Shown piece after piece: positions 48,522 to 59,179 of a stretch of 64,000 nucleotides of DNA. The stretch comes from Citreimonas salinaria (GTDB lineage: Bacteria; Pseudomonadota; Alphaproteobacteria; Rhodobacterales; Rhodobacteraceae). Each line of letters begins with the position of its first letter. The first letter of the stretch is position 1. The position numbers and the translations under genes were made by a program. Below the pieces are notes generated by a model that worked only from the letters and a program-made list of their open reading frames with translations, did no database searches and was not told the origin of the DNA. The stretch lies in the NCBI RefSeq assembly GCF_900107235.1, contig NZ_FNPF01000003.1:62001-126000 (forward strand), in the 5' to 3' direction.

Positions 48522-49412
48522 ATGATCCCCCTGCCCCAGTTCCACGACTCTCAAGACGCCCTGCCCTGCGTGCCGTTGCCGCAATCGCGCGAATTCGCGC
48601 GCGCCCTGGCGCTGCTGGGCGCGCCGTTGCGGCGGCGCGAGGCCGGCGGCGTGACGTGGCAGGCGCGCGAGCGGCGCGCTGGTATTGCCGTCATCTCGCG
48701 CGGGCCCGTGGGGGCCGAAGCGGACCGCCACGCGTGGCTTGCGTCGATCGCGCGGCACCAGCCGGGGACGGTGCTGCTGGAGGCGGACGGCTTCGGGCCC
48801 GAGGCCCTGCGGCAGGCCGGGTTCTGGCCGCTGGTCACGCCGGCGAGCCTGGCGATGCTGCCCTTGGGTGACAACGGCGCGATGCGCGCCGCGATGCACC
48901 AGAAGTGGCGCAACCGGCTGGTCCGGGCCGAGCGCGCGGGGCTTCAGATCATCCGCAAACCGTTGGAACGCGGCCACTGGCTGTTGGGCGCCGACGCGGC
49001 GCAGGCGCGCGCGCGGGGTTACCGGCCGCTGCCGCACGCGGTCTCGGTGGCATTCGCGCAGGCCAATCCCGGCGGCGCGGTCGTGTTCGAGGCCCGAAAG
49101 GCCGGCCTGCCGGTGGCGGCGATCCTGGTCCTGCGGCACGGGGCGATGGCGACGTGGCAGACCGGGCATGCGACACCCTCAGGCCGGCGCTTGAACGCGA
49201 TGAACCTGCTGCTGTGGCACGCGATGACCGCGTTGGCCGAGGACTGCCACGCGATGCTGGACCTCGGGCTGGTCAACGGCGACGACGCGCCGGGCATCGC
49301 GCGGTTCAAGCTGGGGACCGGGGCGCGGCTGCACCGGCTATCGGGAAGCTGGCTGCGCTTCAGCGCGCTGGCGCCGGTGGCGCGGCGTCTGCCGTTGCGG
49401 TTGGCGGGGTGA
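48522..49412 (+). CDS. GNAT-like N-acetyltransferase (FemAB-related)
   Basis: 296 residues. The C-terminal two thirds look like a GNAT fold of the FemAB/lipid II aminoacyltransferase-like type (MHQKWRNRLVRAERAGLQI, then AAILVLRHGAMATWQTGHATPSGRRLNAMNLLLWHAM and FKLGTGARLHRLSGSW in parts). Such proteins use acyl-CoA or aminoacyl-tRNA; the substrate is unknown. The ATG at 48522 fits the usual short N-terminus; the frame from 48444 is not conserved. Alone between tyrS and the cyclophilins. Confidence 0.75.
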   Translation: MIPLPQFHDSQDALPCVPLPQSREFARALALLGAPLRRREAGGVTWQARERRAGIAVISRGPVGAEADRHAWLASIARHQPGTVLLEADGFGPEALRQAGFWPLVTPASLAMLPLGDNGAMRAAMHQKWRNRLVRAERAGLQIIRKPLERGHWLLGADAAQARARGYRPLPHAVSVAFAQANPGGAVVFEARKAGLPVAAILVLRHGAMATWQTGHATPSGRRLNAMNLLLWHAMTALAEDCHAMLDLGLVNGDDAPGIARFKLGTGARLHRLSGSWLRFSALAPVARRLPLRLAG

Positions 49413-49718
49413 GGACGGACGCGAGCGGGTCGCGTACAGCCCTAGGCGGGTGCGGCCAAGGACTTCTGCCCCAGCGCCGCGGATGTTCCCCGGGGCATTT
49501 TTTGAACGAAAGAAGCATCTGCGGCGGCGTGCCGGAGGGACTGTCATGCGTGCTTAAAGGCAGCGGGGAAGCGGCCTGTTTTCCCTTGGCGCGTCGGCGA
49601 CTGCGGAACGGCGAAAGACGGTGACGGCGGAAACGCGAAGGCCGGGCGCTTCGGGGCGCTTTCAAGCGCGCCCGGAGCGGGCCCGGCCTTCGATCCGACG
49701 GGGCGTGCGCCCGCGCCG
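49413..49718. other. 306-base intergenic region without a gene
   Basis: Between the convergent GNAT and cyclophilin genes. It has a GC-rich short hairpin (CCCC/GGGG) followed by six T residues at 49498-49503 that could end the GNAT transcript, and a large nested inverted repeat at 49638-49690. No convincing reading frame or tRNA is seen. Confidence 0.7.
49638..49690 (-). terminator. Nested inverted repeat, candidate terminator of the cyclophilin genes
   Basis: Outer arms AAGGCCGGGC (49638-49647) and GCCCGGCCTT (49681-49690), with an inner stem GGGCGCT / AGCGCGCCC. It lies 28 bases after the stop of the exported cyclophilin gene on the minus strand. There is no strong T-run, so termination is plausible but not certain. 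Confidence 0.55.
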
Positions 49719-50784
<1,066 letters not shown>

Positions 50785-50926
50785 CGGTCTCTCCTGTCTG
50801 TGTCGCATCACACCTAGTGTCCGGCGGCGGCGATGCCAAGCGGGCGTTGACGCAAGGCCCCGGACGCGGCAGACACCCGCCAGAACGCCGGAAACGGGAC
50901 GCCCGCAACGCGAGAGAGGACACCAC

Positions 50927-52120
50927 ATGGCCTGGAAGACGCTGGACGACATGGATCTGCGCGGCAAGCGCGTGCTGACGCGGGTCGACATCAACGTGCC
51001 GGTGCGCGACGGCGAGGTGACCGACGCCACCCGGATTGAGCGCATCGCGGCGACCGTGCAGGACATCCTCGAGCGTGGCGGCAAGCCGGTTCTGCTGGCG
51101 CATTTCGGCCGCCCCAAGGGCGAGCGGCGCGACGACATGAGCCTGCAGCCGCTGATCCCCGCGCTGGAGCGCGTGCTGGGAACGCGGGTGGTCTTCGCCG
51201 CCGATTGCGTCGGCGCGGGCGCGCAGGCGGTGGTGGACAACCTCGGCGAGGACGAGGTGGCGCTGCTGGAGAACACGCGCTTCCACCCGGGCGAGGAGAA
51301 GAACGACGACGCGCTGGCCGAGCAGATGGCGCAGCTGGGCGACGTCTACTGCAACGACGCGTTCTCGGCCGCGCACCGGGCGCATGCCTCGACCGAGGCG
51401 CTGGCGCGCAAGCTGCCGGCCTGCGCCGGTCGGCTGATGCAGGCGGAACTGCAGGCGCTGGACAGCGCGTTGGGCAACCCGGAGCGCCCGGTGCTGGCGG
51501 TGGTGGGCGGGGCCAAGGTTTCGACCAAGCTGGACCTACTGTCGAACCTGGTCGAGAAGGTCGACATCCTGGTGATCGGCGGCGGCATGGCCAACACGTT
51601 CCTGGCCGCGCAGGGCATCGACGTGGGCAAGTCGCTGGCCGAGCACGACATGGCGCAGACCGCGCGCGACATCGCCGAGAAGGCCGCCGCGAAGGGCTGC
51701 GAGCTGCTGCTGCCGCGCGACGTGGTGGTGGCGCGCGAGTTCAAGGAAGGCGCCGACAGCCAGGTCGTGCCGGTCGAGGACTGCCCCGCCGACGCGATGA
51801 TCCTGGATGCCGGCCCCGACAGCGTGGCGCACGTGAAGGGTGCGATCGAGCGGGCGAAGACGCTGATCTGGAACGGGCCCCTGGGGGCGTTCGAGATCCC
51901 GCCCTTCGACGCGGCCACCAACGCCGCCGCCGCCTTTGCCGCCGAGCGCAGCGCCGAGGGCAGGCTCGTGTCGGTCGCGGGCGGCGGCGACACGGTCTCG
52001 GCCCTGAACAAGGCGGGCGCGGCGGAAGATTTCAGCTACGTCTCGACCGCCGGGGGCGCGTTCCTGGAATGGATGGAGGGCAAGACCCTGCCGGGGGTCG
52101 CGGCGCTGGATCAGGGCTGA
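50927..52120 (+). CDS. pgk: Phosphoglycerate kinase
   Basis: 397-residue glycolytic/gluconeogenic kinase. [14 protein letters not shown] (substrate-binding), [34 protein letters not shown], and the ATP site [13 protein letters not shown] with [14 protein letters not shown] are all present. RBS GAGAGAGGA precedes ATG 50927. Divergent from the cyclophilins. The usual gap partner is absent here. Confidence 0.98.
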   Translation: MAWKTLDDMDLRGKRVLTRVDINVPVRDGEVTDATRIERIAATVQDILERGGKPVLLAHFGRPKGERRDDMSLQPLIPALERVLGTRVVFAADCVGAGAQAVVDNLGEDEVALLENTRFHPGEEKNDDALAEQMAQLGDVYCNDAFSAAHRAHASTEALARKLPACAGRLMQAELQALDSALGNPERPVLAVVGGAKVSTKLDLLSNLVEKVDILVIGGGMANTFLAAQGIDVGKSLAEHDMAQTARDIAEKAAAKGCELLLPRDVVVAREFKEGADSQVVPVEDCPADAMILDAGPDSVAHVKGAIERAKTLIWNGPLGAFEIPPFDAATNAAAAFAAERSAEGRLVSVAGGGDTVSALNKAGAAEDFSYVSTAGGAFLEWMEGKTLPGVAALDQG

Positions 52121-52263
52121 GGCGGCGTGGCGGCCGTGCAGGAATGCCACGGTCGGCGGGCCGGTTCGCGCCGCCACGCGGTCAACGCTTTTTCCGCCGC
52201 GCGCGGTCTGGCACTTCTGGGTGAGCGCCCGGACAAGAGGCGCGTGGACGAGGTCGCAGCAGA

Positions 52264-52566
52264 ATGAGCAACCGCAAGGCCAGCCCGGCGATCGGAGTGC
52301 TGATCTTCTTCGCCGTCGCCCTGTCGTTGTCTTCCTATTTCATCTTCGCCGCGGTGCAGGGCGATTACGGCCTGTTCCGTCGCGCCGAGATCGCGACCGA
52401 GGCCGCCCGCCTGGAGGTCGAGCTGGCCCGACTGAGCGCGGACGTCAAACGGATGGAGAACCTCACCCACCGGCTGTCGGACGAGGCACTGGATCTCGAC
52501 CTGCTGGACCAGCAGGCGCGCGATGTTCTGGGGCTGGTGCGGACCGACGAGATCGTCGTCCACTGA
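52264..52566 (+). CDS. Septum formation initiator family (FtsB/DivIC-like) protein
   Basis: 100 residues: a short cytosolic end, one transmembrane helix (about residues 8-30) and a coiled coil (EIATEAARLEVELARLSADVKRMENLTHRLSD in pieces) of about 40 residues, ending in ALDLDLLDQQARDVLGL, a mark of FtsB/DivIC. It should join the divisome with FtsL and FtsQ. It stands alone, 143 bases after pgk, rather than beside eno as in E. coli. Confidence 0.85.
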   Translation: MSNRKASPAIGVLIFFAVALSLSSYFIFAAVQGDYGLFRRAEIATEAARLEVELARLSADVKRMENLTHRLSDEALDLDLLDQQARDVLGLVRTDEIVVH

Positions 52567-52579
52567 CCCGTACGCCCGC

Positions 52580-53389
52580 CTAGGGCTCGTTGCGCAAAAG
52601 TTGATCCATGTTGACCGCGGGCTGAGAGCATCCGGCTTCTCCCACAATGCGCGCGGGCACGCCGGCGACCGTCTTGCACGGCGGCACCGGGTCGAGCACG
52701 ACCGAACCGGCCGCGATGCGCGAGCAATGGCCGACGGTGATGTTGCCCAGAACCTTGGCCCCCGCACCGATCAGCACTCCGTCACCGATCTTGGGATGGC
52801 GGTCTTCCTCTTCCTTGCCGGTGCCGCCCAGCGTCACCGAATGCAGCATCGAGACGTTGTCGCCCACCACGGCCGTCTCGCCGATGACGATGGAATGGGC
52901 GTGGTCGATCATGATCCCCTTGCCGAGCCGGGCGGCCGGATGGATGTCGACGCCGAAGACTTCGGAACTGCGCATCTGGAAGAAGTAGGCAAGGTCCCGG
53001 CGTCCCTCGCGCCACAGCCAGTTGGCGAGGCGGTAGGCCTGCACGGCCTGAAAGCCCTTGAAGAACAGCATCGGCTGCAGGAAGCGGTGGCAGGCGGGAT
53101 CACGTTCGTAAGTGGCGGCGATGTCCGCGCGCGCGGCCAGGCTCAGGTCCGGGTCGGATGCGTAGGCTTCCTCGCAGATCTCGCGCAGGATCTGTTCGCT
53201 CATTTCGCCGTTGGCGAGTTTCAACGAGGTCCGGAAGCTGAGCGCGCGTTCTATCGTGGGGTGGTGCAGGATCGAGTAATGCACCATGCCGCCCAGCAGC
53301 GGCTCGTCGGCGACCGCTTCGCGCGCCTCACGCGTGATGCGCGCCCAGACCGGATCGGCTTCTGCGAGGTTCGTGCGTGTGACTGCCAT
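52580..53389 (-). CDS. cysE: Serine O-acetyltransferase
   Basis: 269 residues. An N-terminal helical domain (about 1-150) is followed by a left-handed beta-helix of hexapeptide repeats: DIHPAARLGKGIMIDHAHSIVIGE and VSMLHSVTLGGTGKE (in parts), the CysE family hallmarks. It makes O-acetylserine for cysteine synthesis. Its C-terminus ends in QLLRNEP, lacking the Ile-terminus used to bind CysK in E. coli, so the cysteine synthase complex may differ. The start MAVTRTNLAE at 53389 has a GGAG site upstream. Ends 13 bases from the FtsB-like gene. Confidence 0.96.
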   Translation of the reverse strand: MAVTRTNLAEADPVWARITREAREAVADEPLLGGMVHYSILHHPTIERALSFRTSLKLANGEMSEQILREICEEAYASDPDLSLAARADIAATYERDPACHRFLQPMLFFKGFQAVQAYRLANWLWREGRRDLAYFFQMRSSEVFGVDIHPAARLGKGIMIDHAHSIVIGETAVVGDNVSMLHSVTLGGTGKEEEDRHPKIGDGVLIGAGAKVLGNITVGHCSRIAAGSVVLDPVPPCKTVAGVPARIVGEAGCSQPAVNMDQLLRNEP

Positions 53390-53418
53390 CCGATTGCTCC
53401 TTCCGCGCGCATTCCTAG

Positions 53419-53447
53419 CAGATAGGACGCGAAAACCGAAACGGCAA
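53419..53447 (-). promoter_or_regulatory. Candidate promoter of cysE
   Basis: Minus strand TTGCCG (53447-53442), 17 bases, TATCTG (53424-53419). About 30 bases before the ATG. Box matches are moderate, spacing is ideal. Confidence 0.45.
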
Positions 53448-53542
53448 TTCGGAACTGGATCGCCTGCGGAACGTGGCGCGCGCGGAAGGGCGTGGTCCGG
53501 CCGGTGCGCAAACGGCACCCGATCGCCAAGGGCAGGCATATG

Positions 53543-53570
53543 AAAAACGCCGCGCGAGGGCGCGGCGTTT
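53543..53570 (-). terminator. Terminator of the gene transfer agent cluster
   Basis: A perfect 10-bp stem (AAACGCCGCG / CGCGGCGTTT, 6-base loop) followed on the minus strand by five T residues in total. It lies 33 bases after the stop of the last minus-strand gene, so it closes the GTA transcript before cysE. Confidence 0.88.
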
Positions 53571-53602
53571 CCGGGACGGCTGCGTGCCGCCATGCGTTGC
53601 GG

Positions 53603-53932
53603 TCAGGCGACTCTCGCCCGAAGCCGATGGGACGCCGCAGGTTGCGCGGACCGCGCCGTGTCCGCCAGAAGCGCGTCGATCATCAGCCCCAGACACGACA
53701 GGTAGTCGCGGTTGTCCAGCATGGGCTCGGGCGCAGGGCCATGTGCCAGCGCGGCCGACATCAAGGTCCCGTTCCCCAGCTTCGGATGCGCGCGGCCGGT
53801 GAGCAGGCGGTAGGCGTCTGCGCACGCTGCCTCGTGGATCATGCGTGCGGCCAGCGCGTGCCGGCATTGCGGCGGCACGGTCAGCAGCACGCGCGCGGCG
53901 GTCGTCACGTCGCCGTGAACCAGCGGTCTCAT
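53603..53932 (-). CDS. Small Rhodobacterales protein at the end of the GTA cluster (DUF7742-like)
   Basis: 109 residues, soluble, His-rich (PLVHGDVTTAARVLL, then MIHEAACADAYRLLTGRAHPKLGNG). From memory this matches a Rhodobacterales family that follows the GTA tail genes. ATG at 53932 overlaps the GTA g15 stop by 4 bases and the terminator lies just after, so it belongs to the same transcript. It is not one of the named RcGTA structural genes. Function unknown; particle assembly or release are guesses. Confidence 0.7.
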   Translation of the reverse strand: MRPLVHGDVTTAARVLLTVPPQCRHALAARMIHEAACADAYRLLTGRAHPKLGNGTLMSAALAHGPAPEPMLDNRDYLSCLGLMIDALLADTARSAQPAASHRLRARVA

Positions 53933-56900
53933 GCCGCCAGCCTTGCGAACGGGCCCGGCCCGTACCGGTCCGAGATCTGCGCCACGGCGATCTCGACCGA
54001 ACCGCCCTCGCCGTCCCGCGCGCGGTCCGACGCGCGGTAGGTCCAGTGCGGCGCCGCGGTGGCGACCTCTCGCAGGACCGATCCGCCGCGCATGACGCGC
54101 ACCAGGTAGGCCTCGCGCTCTTCGCCCAGCGGAACGTCGTAGCCATCCCACCCGTCGCCGTCGACCCGGGTGCGGCGTACCCAGCTGACCAGAAGGTCCG
54201 CACCGTCGGCCCGCGCGCGCAGGTGCGCCGGGCGGTATGGCCGCAAGCCGTTGCCGTCGAAGGTGCCCCTCAGGTGCGTGAAGCTCGGATCGTCGTAGCC
54301 ACGCTGAGCGGGACCGATGCGGAAATGCCGCTGGACGCGCCGCTGCGCCGACGACAGCGCGATCTGCCGCGGTGCCCCGTTCAGGACGACGACAAGCGAA
54401 CCGGCCGGCCAGACCTCGGGCATCAGGCCATCGCTGCCTGCCTGCCCGCGCAGGCGGTGCGACAGCGACCAGCGATCCTGCGCCAGCAGGCTGGCGTCGC
54501 GGAACTGCAGCAGCTCCCAGTTGCCGGGCGAACCGTCGCCGATCGCCAGCAGGTTGCCGCCCGCCAATAGCTGCGTATCCGAAATCGACTGCAGGGCGCC
54601 CGAGAACAGCCGCACCTCGAGCGGCGCACCGCGGTCGATCAGCCCCGATCGCGCAGCTAAAAGGGCCGTCTCGGTTACGCCGATCACGGACTGCGCAGGG
54701 ACGATCCCGTTCAGCGCATAACCTTCGTCCTGCGCCGCATCATATAGCGCGACTGATCCCGGCCACGGCGTCGCCGTCACCGCGATGTGGGGCGCATGGG
54801 GCAGCTCGTCCCCGGTCATCAGCGGCAGGTCCAGAAACACCGGCGACACGGGTACGGCGGGTGTGAAGGGCCGCAGCGGCGCGCTGTCCTCGGGGAAATC
54901 CGAGGGCCGGAACACGTCCGGTTCGATCCGCACCGCGTCGATGATCTGCCGGTCAGTGACCTCGACCCGGTCGACGCGCGCCAGCACTGGCCCGGAGGTC
55001 GCCTGGACCCGGATCACGTCGCCCGCACCGATCGCAAGCTGCGAGGGCGGCAGCGCGAAGCGCATCGTGTCGCGGGCGATGCGAGCCTCGGACAGCCAAC
55101 GTTCAACCGTCTGGCGGCCTTCTGCACGCGTCAGCGCAAGTGGAAGCTCGCTTTGCGAGACCGCGTGGGTGCGCTCGTCGGGCAGGATGGCCTCTTCGGC
55201 CGCCACCTGGTGGTCGGCGTCGGCCAGCACGAACTTCAGCCTGACCCGCCCGGTCATTTCCGCTTCACCCTCGCGCGACTCGAGGATCGCGCCGTCGATC
55301 TCGTCGAGGTCGGCCATCTCGTCCGGCGACAGGTCGATGGCGCCGGCGCCGGACCGCATGCGGAACACCAGTGCGCCGTCGCGCTCGATCGCGTCGAACC
55401 CATAGGCCAGCATCAGCGGTTGCAGCGCCTGGCGCGCATCCGCGAGATCGGGGATCACGTAGCCGCGGATGAAGCCGTGCAGCGCCGTCGTATCAATCCG
55501 CATGAGGCCCGCGCGCGCGCAGATCTCGGTCACGACCGAGGCCAGCGTACGGCCGGACGCCCGACCGTTGAGCCAGTGACCGCGGCAATAGTTCGGGCCG
55601 TCGGTCCATAGCGTCTCGCTGCTCGGGAACCACGGATAGGGGCGCGCGTCCCATGCCCACACGAAGGCGCGCTCGATGTCCAGCATCGAGCCGCCGTAGA
55701 GGTCGGACACCGGATTGTTGTCCGGGTCGCTCCAGTATTCGAGCGTCGCCGCCAGATACTGGTGCTGGATCAGCTCGTCCCGCAACCCGTTCGAATGATG
55801 CGGCAGATCGCTTTCCGAGCTTTTCGCGTCGAGGAACTTGTTGGGCTGGTTGGCGCCCTTGTCGATCGCGGCGCAGCCGAACTCGGTGAACCAGAACGGC
55901 TTGGACCGCGGAATCCACGCAGTCGGCTCGGACTGGCGAATGCCGCCGATGCGCTCGTGATGGTGGTTGTCCCACCAGCCGCGAAGGTCCTTGTAGCGCC
56001 AGATCCACGGCTCGTCATGCGCGCCGTCCTCGATCGGGATACGACGCTGGGCCGCACGAGACTCGGGGCCGGAATAGTACCAGTCGTATCCCTCGCCGCC
56101 CTCGATGTTCGATTTCAGATAGGCGAGGTTGTAGATCGACCCCCACTCGGCATCGGCATGATCGTCGCCGTCGCGCCAATCGGACAGCGGCATGTAATTG
56201 TCGATCCCTACGAAATCGATATTGCCGTCACCCCAGAGAGGGTCGAGGTGAAAGTAGACGTCGCCGCTACCGTCCTGCAGATGGTAGCCGAAGTATTCCG
56301 TCCAATCCGCGGCGTAGCCGATCTTCACCTCAGGCCCGAGAAGCTTGCGGCATTCGGCCGCCAGCGTGCGAAGCGCGTCCACCGCGGGAAAGCCCGACGC
56401 GCCGCGGATCTGCGTCAGACCGCGCATTTCCGAGCCGATGCAGAACGAGTCGACGCCGCCGGCGGCCGCGCACAGCGCCGCCTGGTGCAGGACGAAGCGC
56501 GAATAGCCCCACTCGTCGGGACCGGAATATGTGACTTCACCATTCTCGACGCCGAAGTCTTTGGCGGTGGCTGCGCCGAAGAACGCCGACACCTCTGCCG
56601 CGGCGTCGATCGTGCCGTCCGGCGTGCCGGCCCGCCCGGGCGCGATGCTCGTCGTGATGCGCCCCCGCCACGGCAAGGCAGGCTGATCCGCATTCCCGCT
56701 CCAGGGATCGGTCCGCGCGTTCGTTTCCAGCTGGTCCATCAGGATGAACGGGTAGTACATGACCGCGAGCCCCTGATCGCGCATTCGCCCGATCGCCTGA
56801 ACGACCGACTGATCGGCCGGGGTGCCGCCATAGACCGGGCTGCCGTCCAGAACGGGAACGGTCGACGCCGCCGCCCGCGTCAGGCCGCCGACCCGCCACG

Positions 56901-57861
56901 GCATCGAAGCCGCGTCATGCGCAGTCTGCACGACCTTGGGCCGGATGGAACACGAACCGCAACGCAGGTCGTCGCCGAACCAGCTTACGATCAGAGAGAC
57001 GGCGCCGCACTCGGGCATTTCGGCACGCAGTTGTTCGAGCGCGACGTTGAAGTCGGGTTTTCCGCCGGGGTTGTTGACGTTGACCACGGCGCGTCTTGCA
57101 CCCATATCCGAGAAAGGTGCAGACGCGTCCGCGTAATGCATATGAACAGGGCTGGCCGCGAGCGCATATTCGCCCGTTCCGGGAATCATCGCGACAGCGC
57201 GGATCTTCTTCGGCACTGCGGACTCGTCGCTCAGGTCGGATCGGGTGACTTCAAAGCTGAACTGCGGCACGCGGTTGCCGAAACGGCCAAGATCGAGGTC
57301 CTCCAGCACGACATAGGCGGTGCCGCGGTAGGCGGGCACCTGCCCCACCCCCTCGACGGCCTCGATCTTGGGGTCGGGCAATTGATCGACGGTGCCGGGA
57401 TAGACGCGCATGTTCAGATCGCCCGGGGCGATCTCTGCGCCGTCGGCCCAGACACGGCCGACAGAAGTGATCTCGCCTTCGCACAGGGCGAGAGCGAGGC
57501 TGACGGAATAGCTGCATTCACGCACCCGGGGACCTGCCGGTGCGCCCTTGCCTCCGCCAGTGCCACCGCGTTTGCGCGCATGCTCGGTGAACTCGCTCGC
57601 CCAGATCACATGCCCGCCGACCCGCATGCGACCGAGAACCTGCGCGATGGGCGCACCCTCGCCCGCGCCTGTCAGGCGGAAACGGTCGATGCGCCCCGTC
57701 TCCACCGCGTCAGAGCCCTGGCCGAGCAGGCTCTGGTTCAGGCGGCGCCCGAGCGCTGCTCCGGCGAATCTGCCGACGGCTGTCATGGAAAGCCCCAGCA
57801 CGCTACCGCCGAAGGAGCTGCCGATCGCGGCACCGGCCGCGGAAAGAAGGATCGTCGCCAT
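53929..57861 (-). CDS. GTA host-specificity protein (g15, 'megatron')
   Basis: 1310-residue protein of the distal tail, equivalent to RcGTA g15. The N-terminal 450 residues start with glycine/alanine-rich hydrophobic stretch (TILLSAAGAAIGSSFGG) and belong to the tail-tip domain. Residues about 450-760 form the GTA TIM-barrel-like domain (IGSEMRGLTQI, YAADWTEYFGYH, WFTEFGCAAIDKG), a likely glycosidase that could cut wall or capsule. Residues about 790-950 are the phage-tail domain; the C-terminal part ends in a fibronectin-like fold and DRYGPGPFARLA. Start ATG 57861 overlaps g14 as TGATG. Confidence 0.93.
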   Translation of the reverse strand: MATILLSAAGAAIGSSFGGSVLGLSMTAVGRFAGAALGRRLNQSLLGQGSDAVETGRIDRFRLTGAGEGAPIAQVLGRMRVGGHVIWASEFTEHARKRGGTGGGKGAPAGPRVRECSYSVSLALALCEGEITSVGRVWADGAEIAPGDLNMRVYPGTVDQLPDPKIEAVEGVGQVPAYRGTAYVVLEDLDLGRFGNRVPQFSFEVTRSDLSDESAVPKKIRAVAMIPGTGEYALAASPVHMHYADASAPFSDMGARRAVVNVNNPGGKPDFNVALEQLRAEMPECGAVSLIVSWFGDDLRCGSCSIRPKVVQTAHDAASMPWRVGGLTRAAASTVPVLDGSPVYGGTPADQSVVQAIGRMRDQGLAVMYYPFILMDQLETNARTDPWSGNADQPALPWRGRITTSIAPGRAGTPDGTIDAAAEVSAFFGAATAKDFGVENGEVTYSGPDEWGYSRFVLHQAALCAAAGGVDSFCIGSEMRGLTQIRGASGFPAVDALRTLAAECRKLLGPEVKIGYAADWTEYFGYHLQDGSGDVYFHLDPLWGDGNIDFVGIDNYMPLSDWRDGDDHADAEWGSIYNLAYLKSNIEGGEGYDWYYSGPESRAAQRRIPIEDGAHDEPWIWRYKDLRGWWDNHHHERIGGIRQSEPTAWIPRSKPFWFTEFGCAAIDKGANQPNKFLDAKSSESDLPHHSNGLRDELIQHQYLAATLEYWSDPDNNPVSDLYGGSMLDIERAFVWAWDARPYPWFPSSETLWTDGPNYCRGHWLNGRASGRTLASVVTEICARAGLMRIDTTALHGFIRGYVIPDLADARQALQPLMLAYGFDAIERDGALVFRMRSGAGAIDLSPDEMADLDEIDGAILESREGEAEMTGRVRLKFVLADADHQVAAEEAILPDERTHAVSQSELPLALTRAEGRQTVERWLSEARIARDTMRFALPPSQLAIGAGDVIRVQATSGPVLARVDRVEVTDRQIIDAVRIEPDVFRPSDFPEDSAPLRPFTPAVPVSPVFLDLPLMTGDELPHAPHIAVTATPWPGSVALYDAAQDEGYALNGIVPAQSVIGVTETALLAARSGLIDRGAPLEVRLFSGALQSISDTQLLAGGNLLAIGDGSPGNWELLQFRDASLLAQDRWSLSHRLRGQAGSDGLMPEVWPAGSLVVVLNGAPRQIALSSAQRRVQRHFRIGPAQRGYDDPSFTHLRGTFDGNGLRPYRPAHLRARADGADLLVSWVRRTRVDGDGWDGYDVPLGEEREAYLVRVMRGGSVLREVATAAPHWTYRASDRARDGEGGSVEIAVAQISDRYGPGPFARLAA

Positions 57862-58295
57862 CACTCAATCTCCAGGGGAAGGGCAAACCGGGCGACGACG
57901 CGACGCGCCCAGGCGTGACTAAGGGGGCTTTCGATGACACCGTGCCCGGAATAGGCATGGATGAAGCTGGCCTCGACCCCGGTGCGCGCTTGGATGCCGA
58001 CATGCTTCGCAATCGCGCCGTCCCGCATCCGGAAAAGCAGGACGTCTCCAGGCGCGGGTCGGTCCAGCGCCCTGCTGCGCAAATGGGCCTGACCGGCGGA
58101 CATAAGCAGTTCATCCCCCTGCGGCTCGCCCCAGTCGTGCGTATAGGCGGGCAGCGCGGCGGGCTCTGCGCCTATCAGCTCGCGCCAGACGCCGCGCAGC
58201 AGTCCCAGGCAATCGGTTCCCGCCCCCTTCGCCGAGGCCTGATGCACGTAGGGCGTGCCGATCCAGCTGCGGGCCGCGTCCAGAACCACGCTCAT
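57861..58295 (-). CDS. GTA cell-wall peptidase, NlpC/P60 family (g14)
   Basis: 144 residues. The catalytic Cys in GTDCLGLLRGVW, the His in AKHVGIQ and a third polar residue in FIHAYSGHGV give a typical NlpC/P60 triad. It would cut peptidoglycan as DNA enters or as the tail docks. It sits between g13 and g15, as in RcGTA, with 4-base overlaps on both sides. Confidence 0.92.
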   Translation of the reverse strand: MSVVLDAARSWIGTPYVHQASAKGAGTDCLGLLRGVWRELIGAEPAALPAYTHDWGEPQGDELLMSAGQAHLRSRALDRPAPGDVLLFRMRDGAIAKHVGIQARTGVEASFIHAYSGHGVIESPLSHAWARRVVARFALPLEIE

Positions 58296-59179
58296 CTCCG
58301 GCTGCCTCCGCCGAGGCGCTTAGCCTGCGCCGGGCTTACGACCATCCAGTCTTCCTCGGGAAGATCCGGGAAGCCGCGGAAGTTGACCTGGTTCGCGAAC
58401 TTCAGACAGCAGGTTTCGAACCGCTTGTCGCACCCCGCCTCGATGACGATCCGATCACCAGGTTTCGTCTGCGCGCGCAGCGGCGAGGAAATCTCGATCA
58501 GTCTTTTGCCCGAATCGTCGATCCGGTCGCGTTTGATGCCCGCACCGAGGCCCGCCGCATCCCCGTCGACGACGCGCAGGCACCCTCGCTGAAACCAGCC
58601 TAGTTCGAACATCGGCAGCATTCCGAAGTCGAAAACGCGGTTCTCCGTAACCGACGCGATCACGCCTTCGAAGCGGTAGCCGGTCTTCGACATGTCGAAC
58701 CGGCAGTCGGCGTTCCCCAGTACAGCCGAGCACGGCTTCTGATAGGCGCGGCCCATCGGCCGGTTCAACGCGTCGGTCAGACCGCGCAACTCGGCGTGGA
58801 AGGCGCCGGCACCGCGCCGGATCTCGCCGATATGGCCGCGAAACATGACCCGGCGCGCCGACACGTCCGCCCAGTTCACCAGCCATGCCGTGACCTCGGC
58901 GCCGTCAAAGCGCCCTGCGGCAATGTCCGCCTCGCGAATCGCCGAGTCGGAGAGCGCACCCATGGCCTCGGTGTTGTCGACCGACAGCCCCGTCGCTTGT
59001 TGAAGTGCACGCGCCGAAAGGCCCGTATCGGCGCGAAAGACCAGACCGTCAAAGGCAAGGTCCATATCGTGATCGGTGAACCCGAAGCGCACACCGTCGG
59101 TGCGTGTGACGGCCCAGGCTCGCGCGACGGACGTCGAGCCGGTTGCGAGATGGCGATGAAGAGCATCGACGCCCGGCAT
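58292..59179 (-). CDS. GTA baseplate hub protein (g13, DUF2163)
   Basis: 295 residues, beginning MPGVDALHRHLATGSTSVARAW. It has the DUF2163 N-terminal part (GVRFGFTDHDMDLAFDG, RYDADTGLSA-like) and a C-terminal part with cysteines (ACDKRFETCCLKFANQVNFRGFP region) that bind a metal or disulfide. In RcGTA the orthologue is the hub of the baseplate. ATG at 59179 forms TGATG with the g12 stop; a GTG three bases earlier is an alternative. Confidence 0.93.
   Translation of the reverse strand: MPGVDALHRHLATGSTSVARAWAVTRTDGVRFGFTDHDMDLAFDGLVFRADTGLSARALQQATGLSVDNTEAMGALSDSAIREADIAAGRFDGAEVTAWLVNWADVSARRVMFRGHIGEIRRGAGAFHAELRGLTDALNRPMGRAYQKPCSAVLGNADCRFDMSKTGYRFEGVIASVTENRVFDFGMLPMFELGWFQRGCLRVVDGDAAGLGAGIKRDRIDDSGKRLIEISSPLRAQTKPGDRIVIEAGCDKRFETCCLKFANQVNFRGFPDLPEEDWMVVSPAQAKRLGGGSRR

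Noticed and set aside
53455-53478. GGAAC-N16-CGTG on the plus strand before the GTA terminator
   Set aside because: The last base is wrong for the stress promoter and no plus-strand gene follows.
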